A DNA stretch of 37,709 bases from Holospora obtusa F1. GTDB taxonomy: Bacteria; Pseudomonadota; Alphaproteobacteria; Holosporales; Holosporaceae. The translations under genes and the position numbers were made by a program. This document shows positions 17,442 to 26,087 of this stretch, piece by piece (position 1 is the first letter of the stretch; each line of letters begins with the position of its first letter). The notes under the pieces are model-generated. The model had not been told where the DNA came from. It made no database searches and saw nothing but the letters and a program-made list of their open reading frames with translations. The DNA lies in contig NZ_AWTR02000088.1 in assembly GCF_000469665.2 (NCBI RefSeq), positions 1 to 37,709 of the forward strand, in the 5' to 3' direction.

Positions 17442-18417
17442 ACGTTTCCTTGTGCTAAATACTTTAAGTCATTTAAATTGATCTTAGTAACGCACTGTGA
17501 TATCGAAAATTACGTCTAATAGTATATCAGATTTTTGTAAACTCCGCACGCTGATATCGTATCCATAAAAAAATCTTTAAAAAAATGAATCTAATGAATT
17601 TTTTATTGAACAGCACTAATTCGACAAGTATTTTATCAATTCGTTTGTGTTCTACGAAAATAAAAATATCTAATTATTTTTAGAACAAATATTCAAATAT
17701 ATTGAAGAGTATAAAATTTGATTTTTTCTTGTTTTTTAAATTAAGTAAAACGTTTTTGGTATCAATCAAGAACACTTTAGTAAATTTTAAGTTGAAGTTT
17801 AAGAAAATCAGTATTATTTTTATAAAAAAATTCTAAAATCTTATAGTCATCAAGAGTCACTCTCTTCGATTAACTAAGTTCGCGCTTTACTTATTCACAA
17901 ACCTAAGCTTGGTTTTATGTTAAAAAATAAACCTCTTAAACACTTAAGATTTAAAAAAAAATTAATTAAAGCGCATCGCTTCAATCATACGAAAAAATTT
18001 AAAATTTCTTACAAAACCTTCATGCAGAACATCATTTGTGTAACCTAGAGCATAGTAAAAACTTTATCTATACAAAGGGACAAGTCGAGGCTACATCATA
18101 AAAATATACTTTCAACAAATTTAAATTCGTAAATAATCAAATTTGATTCTCTATATATACGGAATATATTAAAAGTTTTTAATATTTTCATTCTATCAAA
18201 ATATTTGAATTACTTCTTACACTTAACAAAAATTTCTGATAAGGTAAGCTATTAATTATAAAATATATAGACCTTATTTTAAAAAATGTAATTTATGATA
18301 TAACTCTTGGATGATCTTTTTCGCAATAAAAATTACTAATTTTTTATAAAAAACAAATAAATAAACTTATTTGAAATATTATATCTGTTATTTATATAAA
18401 AAACACAAAAGGAGAAA
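17442..18417. other. large AT-rich gap between divergent tsaC and the alternative oxidase gene
   Basis: Nearly 1 kb with no recognisable gene. The longest ATG frame on the plus strand, from 17917 (about 43 codons, Lys-rich), lacks a ribosome binding site and is probably chance. A single TTATTCACA at 17891 matches the DnaA-box consensus but is isolated. The right end holds a promoter candidate and ribosome binding site for the oxidase. I see no transposase remnant or RNA gene here. Confidence 0.5.
18371..18398 (+). promoter_or_regulatory. candidate promoter of the alternative oxidase gene
   Basis: TTGAAA (18371-18376) and TATATA (18393-18398) are separated by 16 bases; TATAAA (18395-18400) with an 18-base spacer is an alternative. 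Transcription would start near 18405, only just upstream of the AAAGGAG ribosome binding site (18408-18414), giving a very short leader. Confidence 0.35.
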
Positions 18418-19038
18418 ATGATTTTGTTTTATGGATCTCATCGAAAGCCTACGAAATTTTCAGATTACATCGCTTTAGGCTTTTGTAAAATTTTTCGTTT
18501 TGGGGCAAATATCGTGTTAAGAAATAGACATGATCGTCGAGCCCTAATTATTGAAACTATCGCAGCCATTCCAGGAATAGTGGGAGGACTGTTTATCCAT
18601 CTTAAATCTATTCGAAAACAGTGGGCAGATTACGGAAGAATCTACGCACTACATTCCGAAGCTGAGAATGAACGTATTCATTACCAAGTATTTTGTGAAA
18701 TTTTACCGCCTAGATGGAAAGAAAAAATAATGATTTACTCCGGTCAGTTTTGCTTTTTTATATTTTTCTTTTTATTATATTTTTTTTCTCCTTACACCGC
18801 GCACCGAATGGTCGGATATTTTGAAGAAGAAGCAATTGATAGTTATAATAAATATTTAAAAGCTATTAATGATGGGATTGTTGAAAATACTTCTGCCCCT
18901 CTACTTGCTATTAATTATTGGAATTTACCTCAAACCGCTCGCTTAAAAGACGTAATAGAATCAGTAATTCAAGACGAAATTCGCCACAGAGACAACAATC
19001 ATAAATTTGCCGATAATCCATTTTCTGGCTCAGAATAA
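18418..19038 (+). CDS. aox: alternative oxidase (cyanide-insensitive ubiquinol oxidase)
   Basis: Interfacial membrane di-iron enzyme that passes electrons from ubiquinol to oxygen without pumping protons. All six iron ligands of the family can be assigned: Glu46 in ETIAAIPGIVGG, Glu85 and His88 in EAENERIH, a Glu of the FEEEA motif (136-138), and Glu187 and His190 in QDEIRHRDNNH. NYWNLPQTARLKDVI near 166 matches the conserved region near the quinone site. A Phe-rich hydrophobic stretch at 110-125 fits the membrane-associating helix. At 206 residues it is close to the minimal bacterial length, without the plant Cys regulatory region. AAAGGAG four bases before the ATG is the best ribosome binding site in the region. 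It stands alone, flanked by a ~1 kb gap. Horizontal or mitochondrial-like origin cannot be judged here. Confidence 0.9.
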   Translation: MILFYGSHRKPTKFSDYIALGFCKIFRFGANIVLRNRHDRRALIIETIAAIPGIVGGLFIHLKSIRKQWADYGRIYALHSEAENERIHYQVFCEILPPRWKEKIMIYSGQFCFFIFFFLLYFFSPYTAHRMVGYFEEEAIDSYNKYLKAINDGIVENTSAPLLAINYWNLPQTARLKDVIESVIQDEIRHRDNNHKFADNPFSGSE

Positions 19039-19343
19039 AACACTCACTCAACCTTACAACACGCCACCTTGAAACAGAGGGGATTATGCGGTGTTCAAAA
19101 CAAAAAAAATAGTACAAATAATACTTTTAGAGCGCAAAACTTGTACTCTTGCCCTGTATAGTCTCTACGTTTACCTATTATTATGGTGTACTTTTCACCA
19201 AAATCTAGCAGATCAACAATGACATTTGATCTCCTAAACAAAAAACCTAACATCATCATATGATTTGCTAAACGTAAACAAAAAATCAAATTTTTTCACA
19301 CGTTTTTTAATTAAAAAACATAAAACGACTTCATTTTATTTTG
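19039..19343. other. gap between convergent aox and nrdB
   Basis: About 300 bases. A minus-strand frame (19289-19095) reads protein-like in its middle (NVIVDLLDFGEKYTIIIGK, RRDYTGQEYKFCALKV) but begins and ends in low-complexity sequence and I cannot assign it. A GGAG-spaced ATG in another frame (near 19219) gives only six codons. No terminator with a T run is evident on either strand. Confidence 0.35.
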
Positions 19344-20405
19344 TTAAGAAAATTGATTTTTATAATCCAACCCCGAAAACACCTCATCCCAAGTTCCTTG
19401 AGTGGAACTCTTTGCGTACTCGGTTGCCCTATTTTCAAAAAAATTCGTATACTCAATTCCGCTAAGCAAAGGATCGATCCACTCTAAAGGATTTTTCTGA
19501 ACATGATATACAGGATTCATCAATAACTGCTCAAACCTTCGATCTGCAATATAATGTATGTATCCTTTAACCATTTCCGGAGTCAATCCCTCAACAGGCC
19601 CCTGCTCAAAAGCAAGATCAATAAATGCTTCTTCATGAGAGACCATAGTTTTTCCGATCAGCTCCACCTCGGCTTTCATAGAATCACTCCAAATTCCCGG
19701 ATGCTCTCGCAAAATTGCATAAAACAAATTAAGCAAAGAATGAACATGAAGCGTTTCGTCACGCACAGACCAAGTAACGATCTGCCCCATTCCCTTCATT
19801 TTATTAAATCTTGGAAAATTTAGTAACATAGAAAATGAGGCAAACAACTGCAACCCCTCAACAAACGCAGCATATACCACCAATGTAATAAGTAAATCTT
19901 TCAACGTATCCTTATTTTTGAAACGTTTCATATAGTCCCACTTATTCTTCATTTCTTTGTATTGAAAAAATGCTTCGTACTCTATTTCCGGAATCCCAAG
20001 ACTATCTAGAAGATAAGCATAAGCGGCAATATGCACAGTTTCCATATTTGCAAAAGAAACTAACATCATTTTTACTTCAGTAGGCTGAAAAATTTGAAGA
20101 TAATAACTCGTATAGCATCCACCAACCTCGATATCAGACTGGGTAAAAAAACGAAAAATATTCGTCAACAAGTTACGCTCTTTATCAGTGAGTACGGACT
20201 TCCAATCCCGCACATCGCTATGAATAGGAACCTCCTCAGGAAGCCAATGCATTCGTTGCTGAACTTCCCAAGCTTCGTAAGCAAACCCATAACGAAACGG
20301 TTTATACACCGGGTTTTCTCTAAACAAAAAAGATCGACTATCTTTTATACTTGAGTGTTCTGAAACCCAATTTGATTTTACAGAATCTTTCGTCTGAACA
20401 TCCAC
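19344..20405 (-). CDS. nrdB: class Ia ribonucleotide reductase beta subunit NrdB
   Basis: Di-iron/tyrosyl-radical subunit that starts catalysis in NrdA. The metal ligands and radical Tyr align with the E. coli enzyme by residue and spacing: Asp91, Glu122 and His125 in NMETVHIAAY, radical Tyr129, Glu183 in FVEGLQLF, and Glu217 and His220 in VRDETLH. The spacings 91-122-125-129 and 183-217-220 are the same as in E. coli (84-115-118-122 and 204-238-241). Length (353) is normal. It starts 13 bases after the nrdA stop, with GGAG just behind that stop, so nrdA-nrdB is one operon. Confidence 0.95.
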   Translation of the reverse strand: MDVQTKDSVKSNWVSEHSSIKDSRSFLFRENPVYKPFRYGFAYEAWEVQQRMHWLPEEVPIHSDVRDWKSVLTDKERNLLTNIFRFFTQSDIEVGGCYTSYYLQIFQPTEVKMMLVSFANMETVHIAAYAYLLDSLGIPEIEYEAFFQYKEMKNKWDYMKRFKNKDTLKDLLITLVVYAAFVEGLQLFASFSMLLNFPRFNKMKGMGQIVTWSVRDETLHVHSLLNLFYAILREHPGIWSDSMKAEVELIGKTMVSHEEAFIDLAFEQGPVEGLTPEMVKGYIHYIADRRFEQLLMNPVYHVQKNPLEWIDPLLSGIEYTNFFENRATEYAKSSTQGTWDEVFSGLDYKNQFS

Positions 20406-20418
20406 TGTTTTTTCTCCA

Positions 20419-22320
20419 CTACTGACACACTAAGCAATTTTCATATTCTAACTGCAACATTCCGTTTTCAGAATAATATTTATCTACCATTGATGAAAAA
20501 TTTTTTTGTGTTTGTTTTGCATCACGATGCGTTTCTCCAGATTTTAAAGATCTAGATCTTAAATAATATAAACTTTTTACTCCTTTTTTCCAAGCATTCC
20601 AGTGCGCATTATGCAAGTCGAGCTTAGACACATCTGGCGCAAAAAATAAATTAAGAGATTGCCCCTGATCTACGTAAGGCGTTCGATCTGCTGCAAGCTG
20701 AATTAAATCCTCTGGCCTAATTTCGTAAGCCGTTAAAAAGACCTCTTTTTCTTCTGAAGAAAGTATGTCTAAATGTTGAACAGAACCATCATTCGCTAAA
20801 ATAGATTCCCAAACATCCTCAGTGTCCGCATTTTTTTTCTCTAAAAGCTCCACTAAGTATGGATTTTTTATAAAAAACAAGCCACTCATGGTCTTATGCG
20901 TATAAGCATTGGCAACAATAGGCTCAATTCCTGGAGAAGCCCCTCCACATAAAATAGAAATAGAAGCGGTAGGAGCCACAGCGGTAGCATAAGAAAAGCG
21001 CTCCATAACATTTTTTTCTTTAGCATCTTTACAAGGTCCCCGCTCTTGAGCCAAACGCTGAGAAGCGCTTTTTGCAGCTTGATGAATATGAGAAAAAATA
21101 TGTTTATTCCATGTTTTAGCTAACAACCCGTGCATCGGTATTCCCAAAGATTGAAGAAACGAATGCCACCCCATGACCCCAAGTCCTACAGCTCTACCTT
21201 GTTGAACAGAATAAATTGCGTCTTTAAAAGACTCTGGAGCATTACACACAAAATCTTCCAGCACATTATCTAAAAATCGCAAACAGTCTTCAATAAAATA
21301 TGGATCGTCCTTCCAATCTAAAAATTTCACCAAATTCACAGATCCTAAACAGCACACTGCTGTTCGATTCATTCCATGCTGATCTAAACCCGTAGGCAAA
21401 AAAATTTCCGTACACAAATTGGAAGTCTTTACTTCCAATCCCAGATCCTTTTGGTATTGAGGAATCGAAGCGTTGACGTGATCAATAAAAATAAGATAAG
21501 GTTCTCCAGTTTCCAATCGAATAGTTAACAGCTGCGCCCAAATTTCTCTTGCATCTATCGTTTCCACAATTTCTCGAGTCTGAGGATTGACAAGATTCCA
21601 GGGTTTTCCATATTGAACCGCATTCATAAAAGCGTCTGAAATCACAACTCCATGATTCAAATGCAATACTTTTCGCTGAGGATCCCCACCAGAAGGACGT
21701 CTAAACTGAATAAAATCTAAAATTTCAGGGTGAGAAATGGGTAAAAAAATAGCGGCAGCACCTCTTCGTACTCCTTGAGAAACACATTGGGTAATCGATT
21801 CTATAATTTTTGCAAAAGGAATCACTCCTGCAGATTCTTTCGTTCCGGTTCTTCCCGCCGGACGTACGTTTCCGAAATAACTACCAATTCCCCCTCCCCC
21901 TGCTCCCAAAAACATATTTTCAATCAAAAGTCTTGCAACAGAATCAAGAGTATCTTGAGCTTCATTTAAGTAACAGGATATAGGAAGATGCAAAGATGCA
22001 GCTTTTTTATGACCACGTCTATTTAATTCAATAACACCCGCATTTCCCAAGACAGGAGTTGCCGGCATAAACCAAAGTGAAGAAATGTAATTATACATTC
22101 GTTGTGCGTGAGAATTGTTGTCCGCATAAGAACTGGCAACACGCTCAAACATTTCTTGATAAGATTCCCCACCATAAAGGTATTGATTCCTCATCGTAAT
22201 TTTTCCAAAATCCGTTAATAAAGAATCTTTTTCTACATCAATTTCTACAAATCCATTACGTAAAAAAGAATGGTTTGCAGTACGCAAAAAAGTTTTTTTA
22301 GTTTTTACATGAAACGTCAT
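20419..22320 (-). CDS. nrdA: class I ribonucleotide reductase alpha subunit NrdA, without ATP cone
   Basis: Catalytic subunit reducing ribonucleoside diphosphates to deoxy forms. LWFMPATPVLGNAG near residue 85 opens the catalytic barrel. The first redox Cys is in PISCYLNEAQDT (~118), and the GGGGIGSYFGNVRPAGR loop follows. SNLCTEIFLP near 298 supplies the catalytic Asn, Cys and Glu; TAVCCLGSVNL near 324 has the partner Cys. GASPGIEP and a C-terminal CLVCQ complete the redox relay. The protein is 633 residues, about 130 less than E. coli NrdA, because the N-terminal ATP-cone that senses ATP/dATP is missing; the sequence starts close to the catalytic domain. The start ATG at 22320 has GGAAAG at a longish distance (about 11 bases). 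Confidence 0.95.
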   Translation of the reverse strand: MTFHVKTKKTFLRTANHSFLRNGFVEIDVEKDSLLTDFGKITMRNQYLYGGESYQEMFERVASSYADNNSHAQRMYNYISSLWFMPATPVLGNAGVIELNRRGHKKAASLHLPISCYLNEAQDTLDSVARLLIENMFLGAGGGGIGSYFGNVRPAGRTGTKESAGVIPFAKIIESITQCVSQGVRRGAAAIFLPISHPEILDFIQFRRPSGGDPQRKVLHLNHGVVISDAFMNAVQYGKPWNLVNPQTREIVETIDAREIWAQLLTIRLETGEPYLIFIDHVNASIPQYQKDLGLEVKTSNLCTEIFLPTGLDQHGMNRTAVCCLGSVNLVKFLDWKDDPYFIEDCLRFLDNVLEDFVCNAPESFKDAIYSVQQGRAVGLGVMGWHSFLQSLGIPMHGLLAKTWNKHIFSHIHQAAKSASQRLAQERGPCKDAKEKNVMERFSYATAVAPTASISILCGGASPGIEPIVANAYTHKTMSGLFFIKNPYLVELLEKKNADTEDVWESILANDGSVQHLDILSSEEKEVFLTAYEIRPEDLIQLAADRTPYVDQGQSLNLFFAPDVSKLDLHNAHWNAWKKGVKSLYYLRSRSLKSGETHRDAKQTQKNFSSMVDKYYSENGMLQLEYENCLVCQ

Positions 22321-23032
22321 TGGATTTGCATCTTTCCAAAGATCAACTTTAAGGAGTTTATCACACTCTCTTTACAAAACCTAGAGCTTTTCGGATATAA
22401 ATCATTTAAAATTACATCAAACACAATAACATTTCATTAATTAAAAGAGTTTAATTAATAAATATACAAAAAAAAGAAAAACTTTTATAGTTTTTACTTG
22501 TATTTTTTAAAATTTTTTGAAATATAAAAAGCGCACTAAAATTTTATAACCTATCGATTTTATTGATTATATTGATTTTTTAGAAGCACAAAATAATTTT
22601 ACAAAACTAATTTAAACATAGATAAAAAATGTTGAGCAACTTTATTTTATCACTTTTTCTTTTTTTATTAAATACGCTTTACTTCTTGTCCCACCCCTCA
22701 CGCGTTCCTAAAAAGCGCTGTTTTTCGAAAAAATATAAGATATGCAGATAAGATTTTTACAATCGTCCAACTCGTACTTCGTATTTGAAAATTTTGCACA
22801 TGGACATAAAAATTTTTAGTATGTAAAGGCGGGAGAAAAAAAAGCTGAAAATGCGATCAGAATATATTCGTTTCCCGGAGAACTCCCCCTACTCTTATTT
22901 TTCTTTTAAAATAACCATAAGCTTTTACCGTTTTCGTAAAAAAACATAAACAGACCCTAGGCATAAAAATTTTCTGTTATTTTTTGGTTAACTTTCCTTG
23001 AATCTAAGCCGTTCTGTCATGCTTTATGCAAG

Positions 23033-23330
23033 TCAGAAGCCGTTTTTGAGATTCACGATTTCGAGATAAATTTTTGAGAAGTTCACGATGAGCCTTTGAT
23101 GTATTACGCGTATTTTAAGCTTTCTAGCGTAAAGCGTTTTTTGTCCCCATAATAAAGATTTAGCGCCTTTGAGAGGGGATTCTGTAGCATCAATCATTAC
23201 GCTTTCGATGCCTTTCCTTAGACATTTTTTTATCTTTGGCAATCACCACTATACAAAATTTCCAAAACGGCTCAAGGGACGCACACGGAAATCGTTTATC
23301 CCATTCACAATATGTAGCCCATAAAAATCT
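23033..23330 (-). pseudogene. decayed IS5-family (DDE) transposase fragment
   Basis: On the minus strand, GIESVMIDATESPLK (about 23215-23170) matches the first catalytic Asp region of IS5-type transposases (IDATESPIERPKK). A one-base frame change then gives NLYYGDKKRFTLESLK (about 23165-23115), matching the following YYSGKKKRHTLK block. Further frame changes and stops occur on both sides, and no N- or C-terminal domain is intact. It is a dead remnant; element ends were not found. Confidence 0.75.
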
Positions 23331-23721
23331 GACTCAGCTTCGATCGACATCAAAACCATGTTTAGAGGGCTAATTTATAGTCAGGATTAGGTCGTTTATA
23401 GCCTAAAATGACCACTGCTTCCATTGTTTCGATATTGTTTGAAAAAATTGTATCTCATTGGTCTGTGCTGATACTAAAAAGATACTGAAATATCTGATTT
23501 TTTTTCCAATCTTCGTATGATCTTAAAACATGGTGATCTGAACTGTAATTGGTTACCCCTATTGATACATACATTCCACTAAAATTACTTTTCACGCAGT
23601 ATCTCTACTTCAATATACACAGAAAGTACAAAAAAATAAGCTATTCTTTGATTCACTTAACGCAGTATAAAAATTTTTTTAGGTATTTGTCGCAGAAATG
23701 AATATCTTGATTCAATGAATG

Positions 23722-23775
23722 TTGTCAAAATTCACTGGTTTCTTGTCAAAACTCACTGATTATCTTGTTTTTTGA
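23722..23775 (+). repeat. short tandem repeat, period 21, of IS-end appearance
   Basis: TTGTCAAAATTCACTGGTTTC (23722) is followed exactly 21 bases later by TTGTCAAAACTCACTGATTA (23743), then by a third, decayed TTG-TTTTTTGACA start at 23765. Multiple ~20-base TGTCA-starting repeats are typical of the ends of IS21-like elements, so this could be the end of a lost element. It could also be a protein-binding array near the origin. Confidence 0.55.
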
Positions 23776-24205
23776 CACTTGGAAGCTGTACTACTTTTAC
23801 TCGACAAAGGGCGAATTTGTGAAAAATGAAAGAAGTTTATTAAAGCCAAAAACCTCTGGCATTTCTCATCTAAAATCGGACGAAAAATATCAGCTCACAC
23901 CTTTTGCTTCTTTACAGCCCCCTCCTAAAATGCGAAAAAATTTTAATCTAAAAGTTATTTGCTCACTAAGTTCGCTTAGGATTTTTTTTATATTTTTCAT
24001 GAACCGAAAAAAGAGGAAATACGTGAAAATTTTTAAAAAATCCATAAGCTTCCATTAATAAAAAAAGCGTATGAACCGTTCATAAAGTATACCTTGAGCA
24101 AACAATAATTTCAGTTCCCCCTTCCTATACGTTCTCTGTTAAAGTTTCTATTAAAATTTTGTTTATGATCAAATTGTTACGCATGAGATTGAAGTAAAAT
24201 TTTTC

Positions 24206-24214
24206 TTATCCACA
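24206..24214 (+). promoter_or_regulatory. perfect DnaA box TTATCCACA upstream of rpsT-dnaA
   Basis: Exact match to the high-affinity DnaA box, 34 bases upstream of the rpsT -35 element and 425 bases before dnaA. It could mark the origin or serve autoregulation of dnaA. No second perfect box was seen in 22321-24308. Confidence 0.6.
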
Positions 24215-24247
24215 CGCCCTTCACTGGTTTGACGCGCTTCATGCCCA

Positions 24248-24276
24248 TTGATTTTTTTTCAAAAATATCTTATTAT
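24248..24276 (+). promoter_or_regulatory. sigma-70 promoter of rpsT (and probably dnaA)
   Basis: TTGATT (24248-24253) and TATTAT (24271-24276) are separated by 17 bases, predicting a start near 24283 and a ~26-base leader to the rpsT ATG. The dnaA gene follows rpsT after 43 bases with no separate promoter evident, so co-transcription is likely. Confidence 0.5.
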
Positions 24277-24308
24277 GTAAAAAGATTGTAAAACGTAAAA
24301 GTGTTATT

Positions 24309-24587
24309 ATGCCATACCACATTTCTGCAAAAAAAAGATTGCGTCGGGATGCGCGTGTCCGCCAGCAAAACCACTCAAATTTGCATCGTTTGCGTACTTT
24401 TTTGAAAAAGACTCGCCAAGTTTTGTCTGCTTCTTCTGATGTTGTTGATTTGAATGAAGCGCAAAAAGAGGTTCGTTTGACTCAAAGTATTATCGCAAAA
24501 TCTGCGGCAAAAAAGATTATCCATCCCAGAAGCGCAGCGCGCCGTATAAGTCGTTTAATGAAAAAATTAAATGCTATTGCTTCTTGA
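24309..24587 (+). CDS. rpsT: 30S ribosomal protein bS20
   Basis: Primary-binding protein of the 30S subunit, contacting 16S rRNA. Starts MPYHISAKKRLRRDARVRQQ, the usual Ala/Lys/Arg-rich helix with the SAKKR motif. The C-terminus has KSAAKKIIHPRSAARRISRL, the most conserved part of S20. Length (92 residues) is normal. The ATG lacks a strong ribosome binding site. The rpsT-dnaA order is a known alphaproteobacterial arrangement. Confidence 0.96.
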   Translation: MPYHISAKKRLRRDARVRQQNHSNLHRLRTFLKKTRQVLSASSDVVDLNEAQKEVRLTQSIIAKSAAKKIIHPRSAARRISRLMKKLNAIAS

Positions 24588-24630
24588 TAAAAATCAGGTG
24601 AAATTTTTTCTTTAAATTAGGGGATTTATT

Positions 24631-26043
24631 ATGAATTTGGATTCAGTTTTATTCACAAAGGAGGTGTGTCCAGATTCATCTGGTCCAGAGTGGAGGTCGT
24701 TATTATCTGAGTATTTTGGTCAATCCGTGTATAGGGACTGGTTTGCTCAGTTAAAGACAAAATCTTTTAAAAATGGAGTTTTGTCGCTTTGCGCTCCTTC
24801 TTTGTTCGTGAAAGATTGGATTGAAAAGCATTATTTAGATTTAGTTCTTTCGCTTTTAAAGCGTAAATTTTCTCAGTGTGTTCATATTTTATTAATCGTA
24901 GAAGATGAAGTTTCTTACGGCTTAGAACAACAGGATCAAGATGAGCCTCTTTCTTTACATCAAGAATATGCAGCAGGAACGTTAAGAGAAAGTCAGTCAA
25001 CTTCTCAAGAATTTTCTTTATCTGGGTATGCGTTAGATCCTAAATTAACTTTTGATAATTTTATCGTTGGAAAACCTAACGAATTTGCACATGCTGCAGC
25101 ACGAAGAGTTGCAGAATGTGACGACGCTATATATAATCCGTTATTTTTGTATGGCCCTGTTGGTCATGGAAAAACTCATTTAATGCACAGCATTGCCCAT
25201 CATATCTTAGAACGATCTCAGTATAAAAAACGTGTACTTTATCTTTCTGCAGAAAAATTTATGTACGATTTTGTGCGATCTTTGAGATATAAAAACGTTA
25301 TGGCTTTTAAAGAGCATTTTCGTTCCGTTCATGTTTTGATTATTGATGATGTGCAATTTATCAGTGGAAAAGATTCTACTCAAGAAGAATTTTTTCATAC
25401 GTTTAATGCACTAGTTGATCAAAAACGTCAAATTATTATTTCTGCTGATAAATCTCCTACGGACTTAGATCTCAAAGAGCGTATGAAATCTCGATTAAGT
25501 TGGGGATTGGTTGCAGATTTGCATCCAACAACCTATGAGTTGCGCTTGGGCATTCTTCAGTCAAAAGCTGCTTCTTTGGGAATATCCGTAGATCAAAAAA
25601 TTTTAGATTTTCTTGCAAGCAAGATTTCGTCCAATGTGCGAGAACTAGAAGGTGCTTTACTTCGCGTATCTGCACACGGAAGCTTGGTGGGAAAAACATT
25701 GACGCTTACTTTGGTACAAGAAATTTTAAAAGATGTGTTACGTCCTTATGAAACAGAATTGACAGTAGAATTTATTCAGAAAAAGGTTGCGGAATTTTAT
25801 AATTTAAAAGTTTCCGATTTGAATTCTGCCAAAAGATTAAGAAATATTGTGCGCCCGCGTCAATTAGCCATGTACTTAGCAAAACAACTCACAACTGCTT
25901 CCTTGCCTTATATTGGAAAATGCTTTGGAGGAAGGGACCATACTACAGTTATTCACGGAATTTCTACTATCGAAAATTTATTACAAAAAGATAAAGTTTT
26001 ACAAGAAGATGCTGCGCTCTTGCGTAAAACCTTTGAACGTTGA
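24631..26043 (+). CDS. dnaA: chromosomal replication initiator DnaA
   Basis: AAA+ protein that binds DnaA boxes and opens the origin. Domain I (residues 1-~85) shows the WRSLLSEYFGQSVYRDWF pattern, followed by a variable acidic linker to ~130. Domain III starts LTFDNFIVGKPNEFAHAAA. Walker A is GPVGHGKTH near 174; the usual Leu after VG is His here, a mild deviation. Walker B is VLIIDDVQFISGK near 233. Domain IV ends with RNIVRPRQLAMYLAK and the signature GGRDHTTVIHG near 433. Length (470) is normal. AGGGGA eight bases before the ATG is a good ribosome binding site. Followed by dnaN after 44 bases. Confidence 0.98.
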   Translation: MNLDSVLFTKEVCPDSSGPEWRSLLSEYFGQSVYRDWFAQLKTKSFKNGVLSLCAPSLFVKDWIEKHYLDLVLSLLKRKFSQCVHILLIVEDEVSYGLEQQDQDEPLSLHQEYAAGTLRESQSTSQEFSLSGYALDPKLTFDNFIVGKPNEFAHAAARRVAECDDAIYNPLFLYGPVGHGKTHLMHSIAHHILERSQYKKRVLYLSAEKFMYDFVRSLRYKNVMAFKEHFRSVHVLIIDDVQFISGKDSTQEEFFHTFNALVDQKRQIIISADKSPTDLDLKERMKSRLSWGLVADLHPTTYELRLGILQSKAASLGISVDQKILDFLASKISSNVRELEGALLRVSAHGSLVGKTLTLTLVQEILKDVLRPYETELTVEFIQKKVAEFYNLKVSDLNSAKRLRNIVRPRQLAMYLAKQLTTASLPYIGKCFGGRDHTTVIHGISTIENLLQKDKVLQEDAALLRKTFER

Positions 26044-26087
26044 TATATTAAGAAATACTAGAGACACATCATGATTTGGAACCGTTT

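Larger units (their letters stand above)
22321..24308. other. 2-kb gene-free region between divergent nrdA and rpsT-dnaA; possible replication origin region
   Basis: No intact gene is visible. The stretch contains a decayed IS5-type transposase (23033-23330), 21-base tandem repeats (23722-23775), a perfect DnaA box (24206-24214) and the rpsT promoter. Flanking genes point away on both sides (nrdA leftward, rpsT-dnaA-dnaN rightward). The left part (22321-22980) is AT-rich with a few more GC-rich patches, such as around 22685-22720, but reads as nothing. A plus-strand frame at 23765-24058 is probably chance. Confidence 0.5.

Noticed and set aside
17891-17899. Perfect-consensus DnaA box TTATTCACA
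   Set aside because: Isolated in a gap far from dnaA; one such match is expected by chance in AT-rich DNA of this length.
19095-19289. Minus-strand frame of 64 codons between aox and nrdB
   Set aside because: The middle looks protein-like but the ends are low complexity and no family could be named; left in the gap description only.
23765-24058. Plus-strand frame of 97 codons upstream of rpsT
   Set aside because: Starts in the tandem-repeat zone with no ATG ribosome binding site, ends in a low-complexity Phe/Lys run and matches nothing known to me.
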